In this document: positions 22,203 to 30,749 of the stretch, piece by piece
Numbering within the stretch: position 1 is the first letter of the stretch
Layout: each line of letters starts with the position of its first letter
Assembly (NCBI RefSeq): GCF_021731785.1
Contig: NZ_JAKFWS010000016.1
Span: 82,765 to 146,764, forward strand
DNA length: 64,000 nucleotides
Reading direction: 5' to 3'
From: Methylocystis sp.
Lineage (GTDB): Bacteria > Pseudomonadota > Alphaproteobacteria > Rhizobiales > Beijerinckiaceae
Position numbers and translations under genes: made by a program
Notes under the pieces: generated by a model
Seen by the model: the letters and a program-made list of their open reading frames with translations, nothing else
What the model was told of the DNA's origin: nothing
Databases searched by the model: none

Positions 22203-22787
22203 ATGAGTGCAACCTCATCGTCACCAATCACACGCCCACATTTGTAGGCTTCGAAGATCCACCCCATTTCACGCATACCTAGCGAGGGCTGCCGAACGAG
22301 CGGCAGCGACGCCTTTTCATCTTGGGGACTGAAAGGTTGTTTCGGCGCAGCTTGCAGCCGCTGACCTTTCTCTGGACTTCCTTGCGTAAGAGAGCGTTGC
22401 TCGGACATACAGGCGGGCACGATTTCGGGCGCTTCTCTCCTCACCTCGCGGGTTAAATGGCCTTGGCGGGGTCGTGCTGGCGACAGCGTCAGCTGTCGAA
22501 GTAAAGGAGGAGAAGATGCCGAAAACTACCGCATTGCAACGAAAGAAACTCGTGACAACGGCCGCGCCGACGGCGTGGCGGTGATCCCCGTGAAGCTGAA
22601 CAAGGCGGCTGTCCGACGATCGAGCGAAAACGTCGCGAGGCGCTTCCAGAACGGCGTCGGTGATTGAACGCGTCATTGCCTAATGGCCGGGCCGTGTGAC
22701 CTTCCTGCAACAGCCAACTCAATAAACTTGATGTATTAATTACGACGACCTCGACGCGCAAACGCGCCTAGTTCGATAGGACGCCCA
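22203..22787. other. Decayed or non-coding stretch
   Basis: About 585 bases without a supportable full gene. Frames on both strands are short and unlike known families. It holds a hairpin (CGACAGC 22481-22487, GCTGTCG 22492-22498) just before a strong ribosome site and a short frame at 22516. The last 100 bases are AT-rich and probably carry the promoter for the DUF2778 gene. Confidence 0.4.
22516..22584 (+). CDS. Possible 22-residue basic peptide
   Basis: ATG 22516 follows AAAGGAGGAG (22503-22512), one of the strongest ribosome binding sites in the window, and a 7-base-pair hairpin ends 4 bases before that. The frame encodes MPKTTALQRKKLVTT and seven more residues before TGA. No family is known to me and it has no cysteines. 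An overlapping frame 42 codons long (ending at about 22667) is equally coding-like, so a frameshifted remnant of one longer gene is the main alternative. Confidence 0.25.
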   Translation: MPKTTALQRKKLVTTAAPTAWR

Positions 22788-23534
22788 ATGGAATGGCCCT
22801 ATAGTTACACAATAGCTATTGCTGGCTTGCCTTTAGCATTTATCATTTGGATATGGCGGTATTCTGAGGCTCCGCTCGCTAGGCGATTTGAAGTCCTGTT
22901 CTTTTTCAGCTTGTTCGTCGGTTCGGTAGCGGCAACGACCCGACTCTACAGTCCATCGCAATTCCCATGGCGTTTTCTGGCAAAACCGCCTGTGGAAGCC
23001 GTGCAATCGGATCAACGCGCATTTTCCTCGGAACTCGCCGTCGCCCCGAATAACTCTGGGCCGTCGCTTTCGGAACCCGCGCTGACTTATGCGTCGCCGG
23101 AGGCCAGCATTGTTGACAATCGATTTGCATCCAACGGCCTGTCTGGATTGGATCGATGGACGGCTGTCTATGATATCTCGGCGCATATGGTCTATCTACC
23201 CAATGGCGCGGCATTAGAGGCGCACTCGGGCCGAGGCGCCAATTTGGATGACCCGCGTAACGTCCATAAACGCATGGAGGGCGCCACTCCGCCGCACGTA
23301 TATGAGCTTGCCGTGAGGGAGAAGCCGTTTCACGGCGTTCGCGCATTGCGTCTGAAGCCAATCGGGGGCAATGGCTATATCTATGGACGGACAGGTCTCC
23401 TCGCGCACACGTATATGCTTGGGCCGAAGGGCGATTCCAATGGTTGTGTAGTCTTTAAGCGCTACGACGCATTTTTGCAGGCGTTTGAAAGTGGCGAAGT
23501 GAAACGTTTGGTGGTCATGGCGCATATAGATTGA
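22788..23534 (+). CDS. DUF2778 / Tlde1-like membrane-bound L,D-transpeptidase-fold protein
   Basis: 248 residues. Two hydrophobic segments at the N terminus (about 8-24 and 37-52) place the rest in the periplasm. Residues about 125-245 match the DUF2778 domain: VYLPNGAALEAHSG, MEGATPPHVYEL, GRTGLLAHTYMLGP and GDSNGCVVF. H207 and C220 form the His-Cys pair of the L,D-transpeptidase-like fold. In Salmonella the related Tlde1 is a type VI secretion effector that trims peptidoglycan stem peptides, but alphaproteobacteria carry many membrane-bound homologues of unknown job. No T6SS or immunity gene is nearby, so a housekeeping cell-wall role is as likely as a toxin. Confidence 0.78.
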   Translation: MEWPYSYTIAIAGLPLAFIIWIWRYSEAPLARRFEVLFFFSLFVGSVAATTRLYSPSQFPWRFLAKPPVEAVQSDQRAFSSELAVAPNNSGPSLSEPALTYASPEASIVDNRFASNGLSGLDRWTAVYDISAHMVYLPNGAALEAHSGRGANLDDPRNVHKRMEGATPPHVYELAVREKPFHGVRALRLKPIGGNGYIYGRTGLLAHTYMLGPKGDSNGCVVFKRYDAFLQAFESGEVKRLVVMAHID

Positions 23535-23769
23535 AGGTTGCGCATGCAGGCATTCAAACAGACTTTTCGAATACTACGACATTTGACCTGAACGCGCGCC
23601 AGCTATTGCTGGGGTTTCAATGGGAAGCTGCGCGACGAGTGCGTAAACCAGGAAATCTTGTGCAGCCTCCGTCCCACTCTCGATCAGAGGGCGACACTGC
23701 ACTACTCTCAAATCCGCCGGACCAGAATAGCGGTCAGGTCAGGGAAGGACGGCGGCATTGGTGTAAATA

Positions 23770-24975
23770 ATGGCGACAAGCAGGCGATCATTTCTGCGGG
23801 GCGCTGGCGTCTCCGCGCTCTCTTTGCCGGCCGCGCGCCGCGCTTTGTCGGCGGAAATCGCGCAGCTGGGCTTCGCCAATGGCGAGAGGACTCTAGTGCG
23901 CTATCCAGGGAAGCGCGCGCTAATTGAGCAGACCATCAGGCCTCCCCAGCTCGAAACCCCCTGTTCGGTTTTCAACGAAGGCGTGTTGACGCCGAACGAC
24001 GCGTTTTTCGTTCGATATCACTTGGCGAACATTCCGCTAGCCATCGACCCAGAAGCTTTTCACCTCGAACTGCGGGGCCATGTCGAGACGTCGCTCTCGT
24101 TCTCGCTTGTAGAGCTGAAGCGCAACTTCGAGCCGGCGGAGATCGTCGCCGTCAACCAATGTTCGGGCAATAGCCGCGGCTTCTTCGAGCCGCGCGTCGC
24201 CGGCGGACAATTTGGCCATGGCGCGATGGGCAACGCCCGATGGCGGGGCGTCGCGCTCAAAACGCTCCTGGAAAAGGCCGGGCCGAAGCCTGGCGCCCGG
24301 TCGGTGGCGTTTAACGGACTAGACGGTCCGGTCGCGCCGGGAACCCCGGACTTCGTCAAGTCGCTGGACGTCGCGCACGCGGGCGACGGCGAAGTGATGG
24401 TCGCATACGGCATGAATGGCGAAGATCTTCCATGGCTGAATGGCTTTCCGCTGCGGCTCGTGGTTCCCGGCTGCTATGGAACCTATTGGGTGAAGCATCT
24501 CAACGAGATCGAAGTGCTCGACAAGGATTTTGACGGCTTCTGGATGTCGAGCGCGTATCGCATCCCGGATAATGACTGCGCCTGCGTGACGCCAGGAGCG
24601 CCGAAAGGCGCGACGCGGCCGATCAAGCGGCTCAATGTGCGCAGCTTCATTACGAGTCCGGCCGAAAACGCGAAGGTCGCGGCCCATGTCGCCTTCGAGG
24701 TCAAGGGAATCGCTTTCGACGGCGGTCATGGCGTCGAGGCCGTTCTTCTCTCCGCCGATGACGGCGCGAGCTGGATCGCGACTCGGCTCGGCGAAGACCT
24801 GGGTCGATATTCCTTTCGAGAATGGCGGAGCGAACTGTCCCTAAGACCCGGCGTGCATCATTTGAAATGCCGCGCCGTCAATCGCGTCGGCCAGTCGCAG
24901 CCCTTGGCGCCCTTATGGAACCACGCCGGCTATATGCGCAACGTTGTTGAGACGGTTCAGATAGAGGCAGTGTAG
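23770..24975 (+). CDS. sorA: Sulfite:cytochrome c oxidoreductase, molybdopterin subunit
   Basis: 401-residue enzyme that oxidises sulfite to sulfate in the periplasm. It starts with a Tat signal (SRRSFLRGAG ... ALSA). The oxidoreductase molybdopterin-binding domain shows NEGVLTPNDAFFVRYH and the molybdenum-ligating cysteine in NQCSGNSRGFF (C131), followed by FPLRLVVPGCYGTYWVKHL. The C-terminal Mo-co dimerisation domain spans about 290-400. The directly following cytochrome gene confirms a SorAB-type heterodimer. It sits beside decayed mobile DNA, but its own frame is intact. Confidence 0.92.
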   Translation: MATSRRSFLRGAGVSALSLPAARRALSAEIAQLGFANGERTLVRYPGKRALIEQTIRPPQLETPCSVFNEGVLTPNDAFFVRYHLANIPLAIDPEAFHLELRGHVETSLSFSLVELKRNFEPAEIVAVNQCSGNSRGFFEPRVAGGQFGHGAMGNARWRGVALKTLLEKAGPKPGARSVAFNGLDGPVAPGTPDFVKSLDVAHAGDGEVMVAYGMNGEDLPWLNGFPLRLVVPGCYGTYWVKHLNEIEVLDKDFDGFWMSSAYRIPDNDCACVTPGAPKGATRPIKRLNVRSFITSPAENAKVAAHVAFEVKGIAFDGGHGVEAVLLSADDGASWIATRLGEDLGRYSFREWRSELSLRPGVHHLKCRAVNRVGQSQPLAPLWNHAGYMRNVVETVQIEAV

Positions 24976-24979
24976 CAAC

Positions 24980-25291
24980 ATGCAGCGCCTCCATAAAGGA
25001 TTGATGCTGATCGCGACGACGGCGCTTCTCGCGCCCACGCTCTGCGCCGCGGAGACGCTCACCTATTCCCTGCCGGAAGAGACCGCGAGGCTGCGCGCCG
25101 GATTAGGCCAGGAAACCGTGCAGAAGAATTGCGTCGCCTGCCATTCCGTCGACTACATCGAGCGCCAGCCGGCCAGGATGGGACGGGCGTTCTGGGATCG
25201 CGTCGTGAAAAAAATGATCGAGTCCTATCGCGCCGAGATCGACGAGGCCGGCGCTGCCGCGATCGTCGATTATCTCGCTGCGACGTATTGA
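24980..25291 (+). CDS. sorB: Sulfite:cytochrome c oxidoreductase, cytochrome c subunit
   Basis: 103 residues with a Sec signal peptide (HKGLMLIATTALLAPTLCAAE) and one haem site CVACH (C51, C54, H55); a methionine further on (GRAF or KKMIE region) would be the sixth ligand. It starts 4 bases after sorA and accepts electrons from the molybdenum centre, passing them to the periplasmic cytochrome c pool. Length matches SorB. The sorB stop is the last intact core-like base before the decayed island. Confidence 0.9.
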   Translation: MQRLHKGLMLIATTALLAPTLCAAETLTYSLPEETARLRAGLGQETVQKNCVACHSVDYIERQPARMGRAFWDRVVKKMIESYRAEIDEAGAAAIVDYLAATY

Positions 25292-25295
25292 AGCT

Positions 25296-25559
25296 TCACC
25301 GCTCGGCCTTACGCCGCACGGACGCATGCATGGACTTCGGCAGGCGGTCCAGGATGTTGCGCGCCTTTCGCGTCTTGTCGCGTGCATGCCGAGGGCCGCA
25401 GGACGGCGCCGCGTCGCTTTCCATCATCTCGGCGAGCGCCTCTATCCCCGAGGCATGGCAGAAGCATTCGAAGCTCGCCGTCATATTCGCCAACGCCTGA
25501 GCCGTCATGGCTCTCGCGGGAATCGCCGTCCCCAGCAAATTTAGCGGTCCGCATCGCAA
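25296..25559 (-). pseudogene. IS256-type transposase relic with internal deletion
   Basis: The leftward frame reads ALANMTASFECFCHASGIEAL and then CGPRHARDKTR, which match the N-terminal part of the IS256/mutator transposases common in Rhizobiales (SFE.FC..AGLEAL, then .CGPRH.R). It then jumps to KARNILDRLPKSMHA, similar to a segment from much later in such transposases. Length is about a fifth of a full transposase, with the DDE region missing. Reading is by motif memory, so the exact family is uncertain. Confidence 0.5.
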
Positions 25560-25566
25560 CCGATTA

Positions 25567-26062
25567 TCATCTGCGCGCGGCTTGCCTTACACAAACATCG
25601 AGGTCGCGGTGATTTTGGCGTGTCTGCTCGAGCGCAAACCCGAGAGTGAAAATGCGTTCCACTGCGTTGACGCTCAGGTCCTGGGTGAGACCCTCGCGGC
25701 GAATCGCGGCAAGAGCCTGTGTGAAGTGATCGATGGCGGCTTCGGCCTTGTCGAGCGGTGGTGGCTTGCCCCGAGCGACCAGCGCTTTTCCGCATTTGCG
25801 AAGATGATCTGCTGCGGTTTCAGCGACGCGGTCGAGCACGGGCCCGAGCCGCGGCTGGAATTTCTCGAGAAGAGGCTCGGAGGCGACCCGCCCGATCATT
25901 ACGAGGTCGTGACGCAGCCAGCGAGCAACAATCCGATGGACCTCCCGCGAGGAAGCTTATCTGCCCGTGCTTCGCCTCGGCGGCGACGGCGTCCACCCGT
26001 GCATAGGCCTCGCCGATGCTCGCGTGGACGCGCTGGGTTGCCGCAGCGTCGCGAGGTTGCAT
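25567..26062 (-). pseudogene. FUSC-type transporter, 3' fragment with frameshift
   Basis: The leftward frame from 26062 reads GEAYARVDAVAAEAKHGQISF; after one frameshift near 25945 it continues as VARWLRHDLVMIGRVASEPL, RVAETAADHLRKCG and, at the end, VERIFTLGFALEQTRQNHRDL. This order matches the cytoplasmic C-terminal part of FUSC (aromatic acid / fusaric acid exporter) proteins. The membrane half is absent: upstream the sequence runs straight into a terminase fragment. It is a truncated, frameshifted remnant. Confidence 0.6.
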
Positions 26063-26064
26063 GA

Positions 26065-26379
26065 GGCCTGCGATGTCGCGTCGACTTGGTCGTCGTGCGT
26101 CGAATTTGGAAAGCCGAGTAGTTCATTCAAATAGGTCGCGAGCCAGGGCGCCGATTCGGGCAGGTGGTCCTGCCCGGCCTCGAAACGCGCCGCCTGCGCC
26201 AGCAGCCTGGCGAGCTTTTCCCGCTGGGGCGGTTGCGCGATCGCGCGTAAATGACCGGTTCGGTAGAGATCCTGCGCCAACGCCCGGCCGAGTTCCGTAT
26301 CCTTGACGATCCTTTCAACCGTAAAACTCCGGCTCGGCCGGCGACGACCGGGCTTTTTCGTCCGGAAGGCAGCTTCCAC
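26065..26379 (-). pseudogene. Phage terminase large subunit, 3' fragment
   Basis: The leftward frame encodes LGRALAQDLYRTGHLRAIAQ, then KLARLLAQAARFEAGQ, LPESAPWLATYLNELLGFPN and HDDQVDATSQA. This is the C-terminal nuclease end of phage terminases, whose HDDQVD motif carries metal-binding aspartates. The ATPase part is missing, and past the motif the frame fuses into the FUSC fragment out of its own frame. It shows that a tailed prophage or phage-derived agent once lay here. Confidence 0.75.
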
Positions 26380-26518
26380 TCCCCGCGTCCGCGCCTTATC
26401 TGACGAGCATGCGCCGGCACCGCATGGGCCGGCTATTTCTTGGTTCCTATATAGCCCGGTCAGCGATGGCCGGACTTTTTCGTGCGATGGTCGATGCCTT
26501 CACGCAAATCGGCGAGCG

Positions 26519-26641
26519 GTCCTCGCGCCGGAGCTGACCGCCATCCGCGCCGCGCTCGAAAAGGTCGGCATCGAGTTCATCAATGGCGGCGAGCCGGGCG
26601 TGAGGTGCCGCAAAATTGGACTCAATCCGCCCTTGTGCTAA
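26519..26641 (+). pseudogene. C-terminal fragment of an HTH transcription regulator
   Basis: The frame reads LTAIRAALEKVGIEFINGGE followed by PGVRCRK. Small XRE-type regulators of Rhizobiales end in a very similar sequence (L..IR.ALE.AGVEF...GGPGVRLRK). The DNA-binding part upstream is missing or out of frame, and the end runs on a few codons to a stop at 26639-26641. It is a relic. Confidence 0.5.
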
Positions 26642-26749
26642 TGTCACGCTGCGTCGAAATGACGCGCGCCCCTGGTGAGGGACGAGAAAAAGCGCTACAA
26701 AACAATTGTTTAGGCGCGGTTCTCCGAAACAAGGGATGGAGTCACGATC

Positions 26750-26914
26750 ATGGCTAAAGAACTCGAAGTCACGTCGAACACATACATCTTCGCAGCCATC
26801 GGGGCCGTTATCATCGGAGGTCTCGCTGCGATAGCGCTTGGCGGCGTCGCCAACACGGTCGCCGCGGCTGTTGTCGGTGGACTGGCAGGCGGGTGCCTGG
26901 GCCTGTTCATGTAA
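26750..26914 (+). CDS. Small Gly/Ala-rich hydrophobic peptide, 54 residues
   Basis: Intact small frame from ATG 26750 to TAA 26912-26914, preceded by AAGGGATGGAG. After a polar start (MAKELEVTSN) it is almost wholly hydrophobic with glycine spacing (AAIGAVIIGGLAAIALGG, VVGGLAGGCLGLF), enough for two short membrane helices with GxxxG-type packing. It has one cysteine. Such features suit a small membrane protein, a holin-like or toxin-like peptide, or a glycine-zipper lipoprotein-like element, but no family was recognised. It is the only unbroken coding-looking frame in the surrounding graveyard. A hairpin (AGCTGACG / CGTCAGCT) lies about 15 bases after the stop. Confidence 0.55.
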   Translation: MAKELEVTSNTYIFAAIGAVIIGGLAAIALGGVANTVAAAVVGGLAGGCLGLFM

Positions 26915-27047
26915 ACCAAAAATTCAGCTGACGGTGAGCTTAGCTCGGCGTCAGCTCCCGCCGGGTAACTTCGCCTTGGCGGCCAGAGACGCGCCGGGAG
27001 TGGGGAGCGCAGGCGCATCTGACCAACTTGCAAGCACATTGATCCGC

Positions 27048-27081
27048 AAAAAAGCCCGCAGCCGTCATCGAAGCCGCGGGC
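27048..27081 (-). terminator. Leftward intrinsic terminator
   Basis: On the minus strand a stem GCCCGCGGC / GCTGCGGGC (one mismatch, 27054-27081) is followed at once by six T (27048-27053 read as A on the plus strand). The shape is a standard rho-independent terminator. No intact gene is seen upstream of it on the minus strand, so the gene it served has probably been lost. Confidence 0.75.
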
Positions 27082-27196
27082 AAGGGACGGAGTGCGCCCA
27101 CCTATCGCAATGGCTCACCGAAGGCAGGCATTTGTCAGAATAGCCGCGGCTCACGCGATGACAAGTATCGTCCTCCGATCGGCCGGCGTGAAGCTG

Positions 27197-27226
27197 AAAA
27201 AAGACCCGCGACCGTGAAGTCGCGGG
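27197..27226 (-). terminator. Second leftward intrinsic terminator
   Basis: A perfect 8-base-pair stem (CCCGCGAC 27205-27212, GTCGCGGG 27219-27226) with a six-base loop and six T on the minus strand (27197-27202). It resembles the terminator at 27048 in stem and tail and lies 120 bases from it, in the same direction. Two tandem terminators without a visible gene suggest a deleted transcription unit. Confidence 0.75.
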
Positions 27227-27383
27227 AATGATGACAGAAGAAGGTCGCCACGAGAGCGACGCCGACCAACGCGCCGAGGCAAGCGTGGTAGGCGCAGGCG
27301 ACGCTTAGCGCCCGAACGTCATTCGAGAGCCCTAACTCTGCTTTGCGCTCCATCGCTTCGCCGTCTCGCTTCGGCCCGCGCTG

Positions 27384-28081
27384 TTGATGGGCAAGATTTT
27401 CGATGACCGAGACAATCCAATGTCGCCAAGCTTCGCGGTCAAAAAGGGCGTTTGCTACCGCTACTATGTCTCAGGCGCCATCGCTCAGGGCCGCAAGACA
27501 GAAGCTGGATCAATTGCGCGGGTTCCGGCCGAACTCATCGAAGAACGGGTCTTGAATGAACTTCCCGGGATCAGCGAGAGGCCGGAGCATCGGATCAAAC
27601 TGGCGCCGCCATCGTCGCGGAGGAACTCGACAGGGTCATCGTTCGGCCCGACCGGCTGGAGATACGCCGTCGAAATTAAGCGTGCGACGCTTCCACCGAT
27701 GGCGTCATCATCGCGGACTGGGTCAAGCCGTTCGCAATCCGCAGACGCCAGATCATTCTCCCCGAAATGAGCGACAAGCCGATGCGTCCGATCCGGGTCG
27801 AAGAACAGGCGCGGCTCGTCAAAGCGATCAGTCTGGCCCGTCGCTGGCTCGATGACATTGTCCAGGGATCGATCGCCGACATCAACGAACTTGCAGAACG
27901 CGAACAGCGCAGCGAGCGATCGGTTCGCATGACGCTATCGCTCGCATACCTCGATCCTGCCATCGTTAAGGCTGCGGTCGATAGTCGGCTCCCGCGCGGC
28001 CATGGCGTCTCGCGTCTTGCTGATTTGCCAATCGCCTTTGCCGACCAGTGGTCCGCGCTAGGACTTCACCGACCAGCCTAG
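27384..28081 (+). pseudogene. Large serine recombinase, C-terminal part, frameshifted
   Basis: Three frames read in order give the C-terminal half of a serine recombinase of the type with a recombinase/zinc-ribbon tail: GKIFDDRDNPMSPSFA and GVCYRYYVSGAIAQGRK (27390-27560), then IVRPDRLEIRRR (about 27640-27675), then DGVIIADWVKPF, EEQARLVKAISLARRWLDD and VRMTLSLAYLDPAIVKAAV through the stop at 28079-28081. The N-terminal resolvase domain with the catalytic serine is absent. At least two frameshifts separate the parts. It is dead, and was probably the integrase of a former island. Confidence 0.75.
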
Positions 28082-28436
28082 TTTGCCGATCGCCAGCGAC
28101 GGCGAGAGCTTCGATAGGCTTCGCTGAATTCCCAACTCGTCACGAGATAATCAGTTCGAACTGATGCCCGATGCAGCGGTTGGTCGCTCAATCCACATTG
28201 CGCCGCGCCAACCATGTCGGAATCGAACCGGTCTCGACCATTGTCGAACCGAGTCTCCGCGCCGCCCTCGACGGAAAACGAATTCTTGCGAGCAGAGACT
28301 TTCGGCTAAATGGCGGTAGAAGCCTCCACTTCGGGCGTCTCGGTGAGGCTCTATTCATGGGAGGAGGACGCTAAGTCACGGATCTGTCGGCAGAACTGCG
28401 ACGAGATAAAAGAGTTATCCAAACAGCGGCTTAACG

Positions 28437-28512
<76 letters not shown>

Positions 28513-28636
28513 ATAGTTTTCGGACGCCTCTTGGGGGAGGTCCGGGCGGCTCGTCGCCGTCGCGCGCTGTATAGTTCAGCCGCGCGTCGCCTGCAAGCCC
28601 GTCGAAAACCTGGCGCGACCGCTAAGAAACGGTGGG

Positions 28637-29011
28637 TCAGGGGCGTTCGGCAAGAAAAGAATTCACCGTCTCCAGAAATTTCGCCACTGAAATCGGTTTC
28701 GACAAATAGGCTTCGCAGCCGCCCTGAAGGATTTTTTCCTCATCGCCCTTCATCGCGAATGCGGTGATCGCCACGACGGGAATCCCTCTTAGATCATCGT
28801 CAGCCTTAAGCAGGCGCGTGACGTCGAGGCCGCTGATCTCTGGCAACTGAATATCCATCAGGATGAGGTCGGGCCGATGATTGCGCGCCAGAGAAATCGC
28901 CTCGCGGCCGTTTTTCGCGCACAGCGTCGCATGGCCGATGGACTCCAGAAGATCGTTGAAGAGCTTCATATTGAGCTCATTGTCCTCGACGATCAGTATG
29001 GTTTTGGTCAT
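28637..29011 (-). CDS. divK: Single-domain response regulator DivK
   Basis: 124-residue receiver domain with no output domain, the usual DivK size. Acidic pocket E9-D10, phosphoacceptor D53 in LMDIQLPE, and the conserved lysine in YLSKP. DivK is phosphorylated by PleC/DivJ-type kinases and sets cell-cycle polarity through DivL and CckA in alphaproteobacteria. In many relatives pleD follows divK directly; here the gene is alone, with tRNA-Ala downstream, so the pair has been split in this lineage. A 7-base-pair dyad (CCGCTTA / TAAGCGG, 29047-29063) lies about 36 bases upstream of the start. Confidence 0.88.
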   Translation of the reverse strand: MTKTILIVEDNELNMKLFNDLLESIGHATLCAKNGREAISLARNHRPDLILMDIQLPEISGLDVTRLLKADDDLRGIPVVAITAFAMKGDEEKILQGGCEAYLSKPISVAKFLETVNSFLAERP

Positions 29012-29253
29012 TGCCTTTCGGCCCGCTGTCCGGATGCGATGGATTTCCGCTTAGCATAAGCGGCTTAATGGAAAGCGCCAATGATCGGCGCAATTCTAAC
29101 GATTATGCGGTCCTTGCGGGCTTGCGCTCACTCCGGCCCTCAACTAAACGGATTGCGCGGTAGGCCGCAGCCTGGCGTAAAGTCTACGCTTCGCGGTCAG
29201 CGGAAATCTGCGGCGTTCAGCGGCGCTCTCGCTCGCATCGGAGGCGCGGGTCG

Positions 29254-30747
29254 ATGACTCTCCTCATGCCGGCGCCCGAGCCGGAGATCATGTCGCGACG
29301 CAACGAATTGATCGCGCGACTTCGCGCCATTCTGCCTCGTGAAAGCCTGATCGTCGACGAGGTCTCGCGGCGCGCCTATGAATGCGACGCCTTCACGATG
29401 TATCGCGCGCTGCCGCTTGTCGTCGCTTTGCCCGAGAGCGTTGAGCAGGTTCGCGCCATCATGGCGCTCGCCGCCGAAATGAATGTCAAGGTCGTGCCTC
29501 GCGGCGCCGGCACATCGCTTTCCGGCGGTTCGATGCCGCTTGAGGACGGCATTCTTCTCGGCATGTCCAAATTCAATCGAATCCTCGACATCAACTATGA
29601 GAACCGCTGCGCGCGCGTGCAGCCTGGCGTCCAGAACCTGGCGATCTCCAAAGCCGTCGAGGCGCAGGGCTTCTACTACGCGCCGGATCCATCCTCGCAG
29701 ATCGCCTGTTCGATCGGCGGCAATGTCGCCGAGAACGCCGGCGGCATTCACTGTCTGAAATACGGACTGACGACCAATAATATCCTGGGACTCGACGTCG
29801 TCCTGATGGGCGGCGACTTGATCAGGCTCGGCGGCAAGCATCTGGATAGCGAGGGATATGACCTCATAGGCCTGGTGACGGGCTCTGAAGGATTGCTCGG
29901 CGTCGTCACGGAGGTGACGGTGCGGCTGTTGCAAAGGCCGCCTCTCGCGCGGGGGCTGCTGCTCGGCTTTGCGAGCGTGGCGGCAGGAGCGCGTTGCGTC
30001 GGCGCGATCATCGCGCGCGGCGTCATCCCGGCTGGGCTGGAGATGATGGACAGAGCGACGATTCATGCGGTCGAGCGCTTTCAGCCCTGCGGCTATCCGC
30101 TCGACGCGCAAGCGCTGGTCATCGTCGAACTCGACGGAACGCAAGCCGAAGTCGACCATCTCGTCGGCGTCGTGCAGAATATCGCGCGCGACGAAGGGGC
30201 GACGACGATACGGGCGTCGACGAGCGAAGCCGAGCGGCTGCAGTTCTGGGCTGGTCGCAAGAACGCCTTCCCGGCGGTGAGCTGCATCGCGCCAGATTAT
30301 CTTTGCATGGACGGCACGATCCCGCGCGCGCGACTGCCTGAAGCGCTCGCCGGCATGGATCGGCTCGCCAAGGAGCAGGGACTCAGCGTCGCCAATGTGT
30401 TCCACGCCGGCGACGGCAATCTCCATCCGCTCATTCTCTATGACGCGTCGAAAGAGGGCGACGTCGAACGCGCGGAAAAGCTCGGCTTCGACATTTTGCG
30501 CCTGTGCGTTTCGCTCGGCGGCGTGCTCACCGGCGAGCACGGCGTGGGCGTCGAGAAGCGCGACCTCATGGGCGAAATGTTTAGTGACGTCGACCTCGCG
30601 CAGCAGATGCGGCTCAAATGCGCCTTTGACCCGGCCGGCCGTCTCAATCCGGGCAAGGTGTTTCCGACGCTTCATCGTTGCGCCGAACTCGGGATGATGC
30701 ATGTCTCGGGCGGCAAAATGCCCTTTCCCGATCTGCCGAGATTCTAG
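29254..30747 (+). CDS. glcD: Glycolate oxidase, FAD subunit
   Basis: 497-residue FAD-linked 2-hydroxyacid dehydrogenase. It oxidises glycolate to glyoxylate at the inner membrane with GlcE and GlcF. The FAD_binding_4 domain shows VVPRGAGTSLSGG and IGGNVAENAGGIHCLKYG; the C-terminal oxidase domain has NVFHAGDGNLHP and TGEHGVGVEKR with the histidines that contact the flavin and substrate. It starts at ATG 29254, after GGAGGCGCGGGTCG. First gene of a glcDEF operon with close spacing. Confidence 0.93.
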   Translation: MTLLMPAPEPEIMSRRNELIARLRAILPRESLIVDEVSRRAYECDAFTMYRALPLVVALPESVEQVRAIMALAAEMNVKVVPRGAGTSLSGGSMPLEDGILLGMSKFNRILDINYENRCARVQPGVQNLAISKAVEAQGFYYAPDPSSQIACSIGGNVAENAGGIHCLKYGLTTNNILGLDVVLMGGDLIRLGGKHLDSEGYDLIGLVTGSEGLLGVVTEVTVRLLQRPPLARGLLLGFASVAAGARCVGAIIARGVIPAGLEMMDRATIHAVERFQPCGYPLDAQALVIVELDGTQAEVDHLVGVVQNIARDEGATTIRASTSEAERLQFWAGRKNAFPAVSCIAPDYLCMDGTIPRARLPEALAGMDRLAKEQGLSVANVFHAGDGNLHPLILYDASKEGDVERAEKLGFDILRLCVSLGGVLTGEHGVGVEKRDLMGEMFSDVDLAQQMRLKCAFDPAGRLNPGKVFPTLHRCAELGMMHVSGGKMPFPDLPRF

Positions 30748-30749
30748 CG

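Larger units (their letters stand above)
25296..28436. mobile_element. Graveyard of mobile-element fragments ending at tRNA-Ala
   Basis: About 3.1 kb that lies between sorB and the 3' end of tRNA-Ala. It contains, in order, fragments of an IS256-type transposase (-), a FUSC transporter (-), a phage terminase (-), an HTH protein (+), an intact small hydrophobic peptide gene (+) and a frameshifted serine recombinase (+). Each is broken or truncated. The pile-up next to a tRNA 3' end suggests repeated insertion and decay at one site. Confidence 0.65.

Noticed and set aside
22049..22444. 131-codon leftward frame
   Set aside because: Its second half is the antisense of the ABC ATPase scrap, and no family was recognised in the rest; unsupported.
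22516..22584. Methanobactin-type precursor peptide
   Set aside because: The peptide has no cysteines and lacks the core motif; no mbnB/mbnC genes are adjacent.
27135..27353. 72-codon leftward frame with a hydrophobic stretch
   Set aside because: The frame runs straight through a well-formed leftward terminator, which a real gene would not; no clear ribosome site.
28171..28374. 67-codon rightward frame between the recombinase relic and tRNA-Ala
   Set aside because: No start signal, no family features, and it contains the 13-base match to the tRNA; treated as decayed sequence.
29197..30702. 501-codon leftward frame opposite glcD
   Set aside because: Shadow of glcD caused by high GC; His/Arg-rich translation without family features.
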